Shown here: positions 41,948 through 49,002 of the stretch, one piece after another
Layout of the letters: every line of letters begins with the position of its first letter
Position numbering within the stretch: position 1 is the first letter of the stretch
Assembly (NCBI RefSeq): GCF_900100205.1
Contig: NZ_FNEQ01000013.1
Coordinates: 97,857 to 161,856 of the forward strand
Direction of reading: 5' to 3'
Length of the DNA: 64,000 bases
From: Duganella sp. OV510
GTDB lineage: Bacteria; Pseudomonadota; Gammaproteobacteria; Burkholderiales; Burkholderiaceae_D
Made by a program: the position numbers and the translations under genes
Notes under the pieces: generated by a model
Database searches by the model: none
What the model was told of the DNA's origin: nothing
Seen by the model: the letters and a program-made list of their open reading frames with translations, nothing else

Positions 41948-42481
41948 TTACGGCGTTATAGGGCGAGCCTTCTCTCGGGCTTTCCGTTCGGCCGCAAGTT
42001 TGATATCTTGCTCGTTCGGCGGCGTAGTAAAAGTCGTCCAGCACTTGGTTTTCGATGCGCAGAGCATCTTGATGTTCACATCCTTATGAGACCAATTTGC
42101 ACTTCGTTCGCTTTGGCTGCTGGGGATGCCAAAGCGAGTGGAAATTGATACATAGATGTCGGAGCGCTGGATACCGTCAGTGTTAACTTTGAGCTGAGTG
42201 ATTGTCCGGTCGCGCTGCATGGAAAGCTCGAAACCCGCATAGGAAGCCCACGCTGGCCGTGAGTCGGGATCTGGGAGGTGGATGTGCCCGTTGTGCGAGC
42301 CATCGCTATGACGGAATGGCTGCCCCACCCAGCATATCCTCCTCGCGTTTTCTGTGTTGAAGGGGCAGACAGCCGGCGAATACGGAAGCTTGTCGCCAAA
42401 CGGTACTCCTAAGATGCGCGTGGGGTCTGCGGCAGCGAATGCCGGGAATACAAGCAGCAACGCAAGTAGGAGACGATTCAA
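41948..42481 (-). CDS. Secreted protein encoded directly after cI (rex position)
   Basis: 177 residues starting with TTG 42481 after AGGGGTG. A clear Sec signal peptide (MNRLLLALLLVFPAFAAA), then a mature part of about 158 residues with four Cys (AVCPF, RICWV, MLCAS, KCWTT) that could form two disulfides in the periplasm. The family is not recognised. It begins 10 bases after the cI stop on the same strand and is followed by the pL region, so it should be expressed with cI in the lysogen. That suggests lysogenic conversion or superinfection exclusion. Confidence 0.7.
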   Translation of the reverse strand: MNRLLLALLLVFPAFAAADPTRILGVPFGDKLPYSPAVCPFNTENARRICWVGQPFRHSDGSHNGHIHLPDPDSRPAWASYAGFELSMQRDRTITQLKVNTDGIQRSDIYVSISTRFGIPSSQSERSANWSHKDVNIKMLCASKTKCWTTFTTPPNEQDIKLAAERKAREKARPITP

Positions 42482-42491
42482 GATTTCACCC

Positions 42492-43181
42492 CTAGAAATT
42501 GGTGCCTTCTCGCCGAACCACTCGGCCCACTACAATACACTCGACGCCGCGACATTGTTTACGGTGATACTTGCGCTGATCAGTGTTGTCCGATGCAAGC
42601 CACCATTGTCCGACATCGCGTACCATGCGCTTTAAAACCGCTTCACCCTCGTAATTCACGGCGTAGACATGATTATCTACAAGCTTTGTGTCGTCGAGAT
42701 TGATGATGACTGTGTCGCCATCATAAAAAGTTGGCTCCATGCTCTCGCCCCTAACCTGCACAGCGATCAAGCGATGAGGGTTAAACAAATTTGAGTCCGC
42801 CCATCTCCGAGGAATGGCCATGACTCCGCCATCGTGTGGGTCTGGCTCCGTTTGGATACCGGTTATTCCTGCCTGGAGCTTCAGTTTTACCTTCGGGATT
42901 TGGTAAAAAATCGAAGCATCATCGTCCGCCACTACAACTCTTTTTGCCCCCGGCACGAGTGCGCGAGCCAAATCGCCATCACCGTCACCATTTAGCAGCC
43001 AGGAGGGATCAACGCCGAGGGCTGCGCACAAATTTGTGAGGTTAGCCCCTTTTATCTCTTTGGTAATGCCGGACTCCCATTGAGTAATGGTGGCCGGGGA
43101 TACGCCTAATTGCCTCGCCAGGTCCACTTTTTTTATAGACTTTGCGGTGCGCGCCTGTGTTATTCGTTCGTTCCAGTTCAT
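42492..43181 (-). CDS. CI-like repressor, XRE HTH plus S24 peptidase domain
   Basis: 229 residues. HTH at about 5-60 (KKVDLARQLGVSPATITQWESG). The LexA/CI self-cleavage domain has scissile Ala104-Gly105 in KLQAGIT, nucleophile Ser147 in VRGESMEPTFYDGD and general base Lys184 in EAVLKRM, so it should be cleaved with RecA after DNA damage. An AAGG ribosome binding site precedes ATG 43181, which itself overlaps an operator-like dyad. It is divergent from the cro-like gene. No gene symbol is given because it is a family analogue. Confidence 0.93.
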   Translation of the reverse strand: MNWNERITQARTAKSIKKVDLARQLGVSPATITQWESGITKEIKGANLTNLCAALGVDPSWLLNGDGDGDLARALVPGAKRVVVADDDASIFYQIPKVKLKLQAGITGIQTEPDPHDGGVMAIPRRWADSNLFNPHRLIAVQVRGESMEPTFYDGDTVIINLDDTKLVDNHVYAVNYEGEAVLKRMVRDVGQWWLASDNTDQRKYHRKQCRGVECIVVGRVVRREGTNF

Positions 43182-43255
43182 TAAGCTACCTTAAATCAAA
43201 TCGGCTTAAGTGCGTTGAAATTTTCATTGCACTTAAATTTAAGTGCGCTTAAAAT
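43181..43255. promoter_or_regulatory. cI/cro operator region (OR-like) with promoters
   Basis: Four related dyads: TTAAGCTACCTTAA (43181-43194, over the cI start codon), TTAAGTGCGTTGAA (43206-43219), TTCATTGCACTTAA (43223-43236) and TTAAGTGCGCTTAA (43239-43252). The last three have centre spacings of 17 and 16 bases. A rightward promoter is visible as TTGCAC (43227-43232), 17 bases, TAAAAT (43250-43255). Both boxes lie inside dyads. This is the lambda OR arrangement with a different operator sequence. Confidence 0.8.
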
Positions 43256-43261
43256 TGAGCC

Positions 43262-43489
43262 ATGGATACCATTCAAACCCCAGGCGAAGTCATTGATGCT
43301 CTCGGCGGATCTTCCGCCGTGGCGCTCCTTTGTGATGTCAGCATCCCTGCTGTTTCGCAGTGGAGGCAGTCTGGGATACCGAAGGCCCGATTGATGTTCC
43401 TAAAGCTCGCTCGACCAGATGTTTTCTTCGAATCGGGTCTTGTGCGGGACTCTAAGCCGGATACGCCTTCGACAGAAGTATCGCATTAA
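43262..43489 (+). CDS. Cro/YdaS-like HTH repressor
   Basis: 75 residues. The HTH is in EVIDALGGSSAVALLCDVSIPAVSQWRQSGIPKARLMFL, the short Cro/YdaS-type layout. Divergent from cI across the operators. The start point predicted from the TAAAAT box falls on or next to ATG 43262, and no Shine-Dalgarno sequence is present, so the first rightward message may be leaderless. Confidence 0.85.
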   Translation: MDTIQTPGEVIDALGGSSAVALLCDVSIPAVSQWRQSGIPKARLMFLKLARPDVFFESGLVRDSKPDTPSTEVSH

Positions 43490-43527
43490 CATTTTTAAAA
43501 CCTTGCATATTTATAACAGGTCCGCGC

Positions 43528-43971
43528 ATGAATGCTCTTGATGCTTTCCATTCCACGGTTCACAGCTACCCCGGTGGCTGCGAAGCACTTGCTGCTCGCA
43601 TGGGCGTCGTTCCTGCGGTGCTGCGCAACAAAGCCAATCCCAACTTCGAGCACAACAAGCCCACGCTGGCCGATGCCGACCTGGTGATGGCGCTGAGCGG
43701 CAACTTCGCCGTGCTGCATGCGCTGGCGCTGAATCATGGCCACGTGTGCGTGAAGGTCGAGACCGACGTGACCGCTGCGGACATGGCGATCTTCGCGCTG
43801 CTGGCGAAGTCCGTCGCGGCGCATGGCGATGTCGGCGCCGAGCTGTACGCGACGCTGGCCGACGGGATTGTCGAGCCGCATGAGGTGCAGCGCTTTGAGG
43901 AGGCTGCCTACCGTGCCACCGCCGTGCTGAAGTCGATGGTTCAACGCCTTAAGGGCATGGTCCAGAAGTGA
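43528..43971 (+). CDS. Phage regulatory CII-family protein (P2 CII type)
   Basis: 147 residues. It has the P2-type CII/replication-regulator pattern: MNALDAFHSTVHSYPGGCEALAARMGVVPAVLRNKANPN, HKPTLADADL, then a C-terminal helix MVQRLKGMVQK. These proteins are common second genes of rightward early operons in betaproteobacterial prophages. They are thought to bind DNA through the N-terminal HTH-like part. Confidence 0.85.
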   Translation: MNALDAFHSTVHSYPGGCEALAARMGVVPAVLRNKANPNFEHNKPTLADADLVMALSGNFAVLHALALNHGHVCVKVETDVTAADMAIFALLAKSVAAHGDVGAELYATLADGIVEPHEVQRFEEAAYRATAVLKSMVQRLKGMVQK

Positions 43972-43982
43972 AGGAGAGTAGC

Positions 43983-44306
43983 ATGCGTTCACGCCGCGTT
44001 AGTCGCGTTAAACCGCCATTTGAAGGTGCCGGTAATAAGCAGTTTCGCCGCAGGGTGGTTCGCCAGATCGAGCTACATTTTCATAAAAACCCGGTAGGCC
44101 TCGGCGTTGGCGAATGCTGTACGACCTGCGGCATCGATACGGTGTCCATTGGCGGCGCACCATTTGGGGAAAGTTTCCGGATCGATGTAGGCCTTGATGA
44201 CCTTCTTACCCTCCCTGGAGAATTTCTTCCGACCTTGCTCCGCCTTGTCTTGCCATTGGAGAAATGTCCTCGGCAGATTGTCACCATCTTCAAACATGGC
44301 TTTTAG
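43983..44306 (+). CDS. Doubtful rightward gene opposite a leftward gene
   Basis: ATG 43983 has a perfect AAGGAG 5 bases after the CII-family stop, and the first ~30 residues (MRSRRVSRVKPPFEGAGNKQF) look protein-like. From 44073 on, the frame runs exactly opposite the better-supported leftward gene and looks like its shadow. It may be a real short gene whose 3' part was replaced when the leftward gene inserted. Low confidence in the product as drawn (107 residues). Confidence 0.3.
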   Translation: MRSRRVSRVKPPFEGAGNKQFRRRVVRQIELHFHKNPVGLGVGECCTTCGIDTVSIGGAPFGESFRIDVGLDDLLTLPGEFLPTLLRLVLPLEKCPRQIVTIFKHGF

Positions 44307-44372
44307 TTGATCGTAGTTTTTTTCGTGATACCAGACTAAGGCGATGGCCTGAACTTGAGGTGCGTCACTCAC
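44073..44372 (-). CDS. Leftward small gene inside the rightward early operon (moron)
   Basis: 99 residues from GTG 44372 with AGGAG 7 bases before it. The sequence (IALVWYHEKNYDQLKAMFEDGDNLPRTFLQWQDKAEQ, VIKAYIDPETFPKWCAANG) looks like a compact alpha/beta protein of a kind I have seen in bacterial chromosomes without a function. A CTGACA...TATTAT pair upstream on the same strand could be its own promoter. Being opposite to all neighbours, it fits a lysogeny-expressed moron. Confidence 0.7.
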   Translation of the reverse strand: MSDAPQVQAIALVWYHEKNYDQLKAMFEDGDNLPRTFLQWQDKAEQGRKKFSREGKKVIKAYIDPETFPKWCAANGHRIDAAGRTAFANAEAYRVFMKM

Positions 44373-44419
44373 GCGACTCTCCTAAGAATTAAAAACTAGA
44401 TAATAACTGAGGTACGAAT

Positions 44420-44485
44420 ATGTCAGCCCATTTCCTTCAGATGCCCGTGAGCGTAGCCCAAGATTTGGATACTGTCGCAGCATGA
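44420..44485 (+). CDS. 21-residue leader frame before the replication gene
   Basis: ATG 44420 has GAGG 7 bases before it, and its TGA overlaps the ATG of the primase-helicase gene (ATGA). The peptide MSAHFLQMPVSVAQDLDTVAA has no recognised motif. It may serve only to deliver ribosomes to the next start, which has no Shine-Dalgarno sequence of its own. Confidence 0.35.
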   Translation: MSAHFLQMPVSVAQDLDTVAA

Positions 44486-47271
44486 CTCTTGACGATCTGA
44501 TAGCGGAAATGCGTGGTCACGGCCTGCCGGCGTTGCCTGGCGACGGCCTGCCGATCCGCAATGGCAAAATTCATCGCTTCGGCAAAGGCGGCAAGAAGGC
44601 CTGGTATCGCTTGCGCGAACTCACGCTGGACAATGGACAGCAGCAGATCGTTGGCTCGTTCGGCCAGTGGCACGGGCGTGATCCTGGCACCGTGTCGGTG
44701 ACCTTCGACTGGACCGGCATCACCGATGCTGAGAAGGCTGAATTCGAGCGGCGTCAGGCTGATCTGGACAAACAAGAGCAGGAGCGCAAGGCGCGAATCT
44801 CCGCTGCGGCTGCTGGGCGTGCGCGCGGTCAGTGGGCGATGGCGAAGGCCGTCGCAAATCCTGATGACATCGCCTACCTGAAGCGCAAGCAGATCAACGG
44901 CGCATTTGCGCGGGTAACTGCCGACGGCATGCTGTTGATCCCTGCGCGCAAGTATCGTCGCGATGTGCGGCCGGAGCTGACCAGCGTGCAGAAGATCGCG
45001 CCGGACGGCAGCAAGAAATTCAACACCGGCGCCGAGATGACTGGTGCCGCCTGCCTCCTGGGCACTATCGACGACACCACACGCCTGATCGGCGTGGCAG
45101 AGGGCTATGCATCCGGCCAGTCGGTGCGTATCGCGACCGATGAGGCTATCCCGATCATGGTCGCGTTCAGCGCTGGCAACCTCGCTGCTGTTGCGCGCCA
45201 GCTGCGCGCTGACTTCCCTGATGCGGTGCTGGTGTTCTTCGCCGACGACGATTGGCAAATCCACCAACGATACGCGCGCGATCTGCTGGAAGATTTCGAC
45301 ATCGAAACGCCGCCGACGATTGACGGTATGGATCACACCTGCCTGACCAAGGGCGATGATCGCGTCACCGTTCGCGCCTGGCATCGCGCCGACGCAAACA
45401 GCACGCCGTTCATTGAGGCGGACGTGCGGTGCGGGCGCCGGATGCAGCGTTGGAAGTTTGAGAACGCCGGTATCGCGTCGGCCCGTGCGGCCGCGCGTGA
45501 GGTTGGTAACGCCGAGGTGGTCTATCCGGTGTTCGCTGCTCGTGGCGAGAACAAGTGGACTGACTTCAATGACCTGCATGTCGAGGAGGCGATCGATGTC
45601 GTGCGCGCCCAGCTGGCCCCGATAGTGCTGCGCCTCCTGTCCGCACCGGCCGAGTCGATGTCTGAATCTCCCGCACCCTCTGTGTCGCTGGCGCCGCCAG
45701 GCGAAGGTGTTGCCGGTGCTGGCGGCGGTGACGAGCCATCCACCGCATCAATAGCAGACCCATCAGGTTCCCCGGCCCCCTCCGCCGGCGATGAGCCGGG
45801 AGTGATGGGCGGTATTTTCACGCTGGGGTGGGCGCTCTCTCATTGTGCCCTTGTGCAGGGTTCCACCGACGTGTGGGATTCCTTGAATAAGCTGCGGATG
45901 AAGCGCGCCGCGTTCGTCGATATGGTCGGCAAGGATGCCGCGAAGTCCTGGGCAGCTCACGGCGCGCGGCGCACTATCAGCCCACGCGATCTGCCGCGCA
46001 CCATACGCGGCGTTGCCGTAGAGGACGGGGGGGCGGGGGAAGACCACATCGTCATGATGCTCGATCGCTACACGTTGCTCTACGGGACCAAGACCGTGTG
46101 GGATGCCTACAACCGCTCGATTCTCGGCTACGACGCGATGACGCTGGCGCGCGGCATCGAACTGTCATCGCGGTGGTTGAAGCATCCACTGCGGCGCGAG
46201 GTCGATCTCGATAAGCTGGTGTTCGATCCGACCCAGAAGGTGGACCTTGACACCCATATCAATATGTTCCAAGGCTTCCCACTCATCCCGAAGAAGAACG
46301 ATGCGCACGTCGATCTGGTGCTACAGCTGCTGTACAACCTGTGTTCGCACGAAAAGAATGCCGATGAGGTGTTCCGCTGGGTGCTGAGCTGGCTGGCCTA
46401 TCCGCTACAGCACCCTGGCGCCAAGATGCAGACTGCCCTGCTTTTCTTCGGTGAGAAGCAGGGCACGGGCAAGAGCCTGTTCTTCGAAGGCATCATAAAG
46501 CCGATCTATGGCGCCGCCGGCGCGACCGGCGGCCAGCACCAGCTGGAGGCAACATTCACCACCTGGCGATCACAGAAACTGTACGTCGTGTTTGAGGAAA
46601 TTCTCTCGCGGCAGGACAAGTACAGTCACTTCGGTGTGATCAAGCACATGATCACCGGCCGGGATGCGTCGATCACGCAAAAGTTCAAGGATGACCGGAC
46701 CGAGGCCAACCACCTGAACTGCGTGATGCTGTCAAACGAATTCCAGGCCGTGCCGATTGAGCCGGAAGATCGTCGATTCCTTGTCGTCGAGGCGCGTGTG
46801 CACCCTGGCGAGGAGCTGCTGGAGAAGATCAAGGCGCTGCTGGAGCGGGGCCTGATTGAAGCGTTCTACGCATTCCTGCTGGAATACGACGTGGGCACCT
46901 TTAATGAGCACACCAAGCCACTGATGACACCGTCGAAAGAGCGTGTCATCAATTTTGGCCGCCCTGATTGGGAGGCTTTCTACCTGTCGTGGAAGGCCGG
47001 CGATCTGGCGGCGCCGTACTGCTGCTGCCTGTCCGAGGACCTGTACGTCGTCTACTCGCGCTACTGTAACCGATTCGGCTTCCGATCGCTGTCGCTGACG
47101 AAGTTCTCCGAGCTGCTCGCCCAGCGCGTGGCAAAGAGCCGTCAATGGGTGCAGCTTGGTGTCAAAAAGCAGCTGCTGACGGTATTCCATGTTGAGAGCG
47201 ACAGCACCGACACATTGAGCAAACAGTGCCAGACGTTCCGCGACCTCGCTGATATCCGGGTGGGGGCATGA
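44482..47271 (+). CDS. Phage replication protein: TOPRIM primase-like and D5/DUF5906 helicase
   Basis: 929 residues. A TOPRIM-like domain at about 100-290 has Glu207 in VAEGYASG and an acidic DDD at 255-257 in VFFADDD. A Pro/Ser-rich linker spans about 390-435. The C-terminal superfamily 3-type helicase has Walker A GEKQGTGKS near residue 655, then VFEEILSRQDKYSH and SNEFQAVPIEPEDRRF (sensor/Arg finger region). This primase-helicase type starts phage DNA replication by itself at an origin. It is the only obvious replication gene in the window. Confidence 0.9.
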   Translation: MTLDDLIAEMRGHGLPALPGDGLPIRNGKIHRFGKGGKKAWYRLRELTLDNGQQQIVGSFGQWHGRDPGTVSVTFDWTGITDAEKAEFERRQADLDKQEQERKARISAAAAGRARGQWAMAKAVANPDDIAYLKRKQINGAFARVTADGMLLIPARKYRRDVRPELTSVQKIAPDGSKKFNTGAEMTGAACLLGTIDDTTRLIGVAEGYASGQSVRIATDEAIPIMVAFSAGNLAAVARQLRADFPDAVLVFFADDDWQIHQRYARDLLEDFDIETPPTIDGMDHTCLTKGDDRVTVRAWHRADANSTPFIEADVRCGRRMQRWKFENAGIASARAAAREVGNAEVVYPVFAARGENKWTDFNDLHVEEAIDVVRAQLAPIVLRLLSAPAESMSESPAPSVSLAPPGEGVAGAGGGDEPSTASIADPSGSPAPSAGDEPGVMGGIFTLGWALSHCALVQGSTDVWDSLNKLRMKRAAFVDMVGKDAAKSWAAHGARRTISPRDLPRTIRGVAVEDGGAGEDHIVMMLDRYTLLYGTKTVWDAYNRSILGYDAMTLARGIELSSRWLKHPLRREVDLDKLVFDPTQKVDLDTHINMFQGFPLIPKKNDAHVDLVLQLLYNLCSHEKNADEVFRWVLSWLAYPLQHPGAKMQTALLFFGEKQGTGKSLFFEGIIKPIYGAAGATGGQHQLEATFTTWRSQKLYVVFEEILSRQDKYSHFGVIKHMITGRDASITQKFKDDRTEANHLNCVMLSNEFQAVPIEPEDRRFLVVEARVHPGEELLEKIKALLERGLIEAFYAFLLEYDVGTFNEHTKPLMTPSKERVINFGRPDWEAFYLSWKAGDLAAPYCCCLSEDLYVVYSRYCNRFGFRSLSLTKFSELLAQRVAKSRQWVQLGVKKQLLTVFHVESDSTDTLSKQCQTFRDLADIRVGA

Positions 47272-47559
47272 TGATCGCGCTCAATTTAACACGGTCTTAC
47301 GCAGCTATCGCAAAGCATGATCTCTCGAAACTCAGTCTCCATGCGGGTTCTACAGGGTTAACAGGGTTTGCATGGGTAACGCGCACACGCACGATTATTT
47401 CGCAGAGTGCCTATTTACTTGCCCTTTCGTTTAGTTCTCTCGTGCGCGTAGATCAAACTATGATAACCCTGTTAACCATGTTAAGCACCAGTAAATATAA
47501 GGGCTACTTCATTACAAGGCTCTCCATTGCGCCTGTAATAGCCTGCAAAGGAGATCGTA
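47272..47559. other. 288-base AT-richer region with inverted repeats
   Basis: No convincing gene. GGTTAACAGGGTT (47356-47368) and AACCCTGTTAACC (47465-47477) are perfect 13-base inverted arms. The left arm is part of a tandem ACAGGGTTA-ACAGGGTTT. Between them, GCGCACACGCACG-type and CGTGCGCGT-type segments also oppose each other. It follows the replication gene directly and could be an origin, a repressor target or a terminator-like structure. Confidence 0.6.
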
Positions 47560-48312
47560 ATGGGCGTTGATGTTCGCGAGGCCATCGCCTCGTTGACCGC
47601 TCTGACGGATGCGAAAGCGAAGCAGGTCAACTTTGCGACGCGGGTGGCGCTTACACGCACCGCTCAACTTGCAGCGAAGGCCGAGGTCAAGGAAATGCGC
47701 GACGTGTTCCGCAACCCGACGCCGTACACGCTGTCCAGCGTCTACGTGAAGCCGGCCACCGCACATCGGCTGGAGGCTACGGTGATGCTGAAGGATGAGG
47801 CTACGAAGGCGGTGCCGGCGGCGAAGTTCCTGCGCGCACAGATCGATGGTGGCCAGCGGGTGCAGAAGCGATTCGAGCGAGCGCTCCAGGCCGTTGGCGC
47901 CATGCCGGCAGGGTACCGCGCTGTGCCCGGCTCCGGCGCCCGCAAGGATGCGTACGGCAACATGAGCAGCGGCCAGATCGTGCAGATCCTGGCCTTCTTT
48001 CGCGCCTTCCCTGAGATGGGTTACAAGGCCAACATGACCGACAAGGGGCGCGCCCGTCTGGCGCGCGGGTCGAAGCGTCAGCAGGGCTACACGTACTTCG
48101 TGGGCCACCCAGGCGATCGGCTGCCTCTCGGCATCTACCAGCGCGTCGCCTTCGCACGCGGCACTGCGGTGCGGCCGGTGCTGCTGTTCGTCCGATCAGC
48201 CGTGTACCAAGAGCGATTCGACTTCAAGTACGTGGCTGAGCTGGCCACGGCCAACGAGTTCGCCAACGAGTTCGCGAAGGCACTGGTCGAGGCGGAAAGG
48301 ACTGCACGATGA
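47560..48312 (+). CDS. Phage structural-type protein of unknown role
   Basis: 250 residues after a good AAAGGAG site. N-terminal helices (EAIASLTALTDAKAKQVNFATRVALTRTAQLAAKAEVKEMRDVF) and a C-terminal FVRSAVYQERFDFKYVAELA resemble minor tail/virion morphogenesis proteins of the HK97 gp10 or tail-completion kind. The identity is not firm. It lies before the terminase genes, an unusual place for a tail gene. Confidence 0.6.
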   Translation: MGVDVREAIASLTALTDAKAKQVNFATRVALTRTAQLAAKAEVKEMRDVFRNPTPYTLSSVYVKPATAHRLEATVMLKDEATKAVPAAKFLRAQIDGGQRVQKRFERALQAVGAMPAGYRAVPGSGARKDAYGNMSSGQIVQILAFFRAFPEMGYKANMTDKGRARLARGSKRQQGYTYFVGHPGDRLPLGIYQRVAFARGTAVRPVLLFVRSAVYQERFDFKYVAELATANEFANEFAKALVEAERTAR

Positions 48313-48477
48313 CCGGAACAGTTGCAAAAACGAAAGTAATCCCATCAGAGAAACATTGCATATGCGAAATGATGTCGAGATGCAACATTTTCCCAAGGTA
48401 CTCCCGAGCCTCGGCTGCCAGGGGTAATTCGAACCCTGACTTCGCGCTAGTCACAAGCCCATTCCAAGGGGGTTGTA

Positions 48478-49002
48478 TTGTCAGATCGTGACCTGACTAA
48501 GCCAATGACCCAGGCGGATTTCGGTTCGCTGGTCGGCATCAGCCAGCAGGCGGTCGGCAACTTGGTCGGTCGCGGAGTGCTGGATACCGGCGCGCCCGGC
48601 TTGCAGGTGCTGCACGCGTACTGCTCGCACCTGCGTGAGCAGGCCGCCGGCCGTGCTGCGAGTGGCGACCTTGACCTTGCGGCCGAGCGGGCAGGCCTGG
48701 CGCGTGAGCAGAAGATCCGCGTGGCGCTGCAAAACGCGGTGACGCAAAAGCAGCTGATGCCTGTGGCGCTGCTGGAAGAAATCTTGGCCAAGGCTGGCGC
48801 TCGTGTCGCCGGTATCTTCGACGCGATTCCTGGTGCTGTGCGCCGCCGCGTACCGGCGCTGCCGGCTGAAGAAATTACCGCTATTGGCGCTGAGATTGCG
48901 CGTGTTCGTAACATCGTCGCCGGCATGTCGCTGGCCGATCTGCGTGATGAAGAGACTGGCACCGAAGGGGATGATTTGCCTGAAGAGGAGATCGACCCTT
49001 GA
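48478..49002 (+). CDS. Terminase small subunit (Nu1-like)
   Basis: 174 residues from TTG 48478 with AAGGGGG 5 bases before it. A winged HTH (TQADFGSLVGISQQAVGNLVGRGVL) binds the cos/pac site. A helical LAREQKIRVALQNAVTQKQLMPVALLEEILAKAGARVAGIF segment and an acidic tail (TEGDDLPEEEIDP) contact the large subunit. The large-subunit gene starts within its stop. Confidence 0.88.
   Translation: MSDRDLTKPMTQADFGSLVGISQQAVGNLVGRGVLDTGAPGLQVLHAYCSHLREQAAGRAASGDLDLAAERAGLAREQKIRVALQNAVTQKQLMPVALLEEILAKAGARVAGIFDAIPGAVRRRVPALPAEEITAIGAEIARVRNIVAGMSLADLRDEETGTEGDDLPEEEIDP

Noticed and set aside
43968..43982. GTG start extending the rightward frame at 43983
   Set aside because: It lies in the stop of the CII-family gene and before the ribosome binding site; ATG 43983 fits the AAGGAG better.
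47268..47570. A 100-residue rightward frame overlapping the end of the replication gene
   Set aside because: It has start overlap but Ile/Ser/Leu-rich, family-less sequence. It runs through the inverted repeats and overlaps the ribosome binding site and start of the next gene; better read as non-coding.
48309..48491. A 60-residue frame and a tRNA T-arm-like stretch (GGGTTCGAATTACCCC on the minus strand)
   Set aside because: The frame has no good composition. The T-arm-like hairpin has a loop of 10, and no acceptor, D-arm or anticodon arm can be built around it, so it is not a tRNA; perhaps a relic of an old att site.
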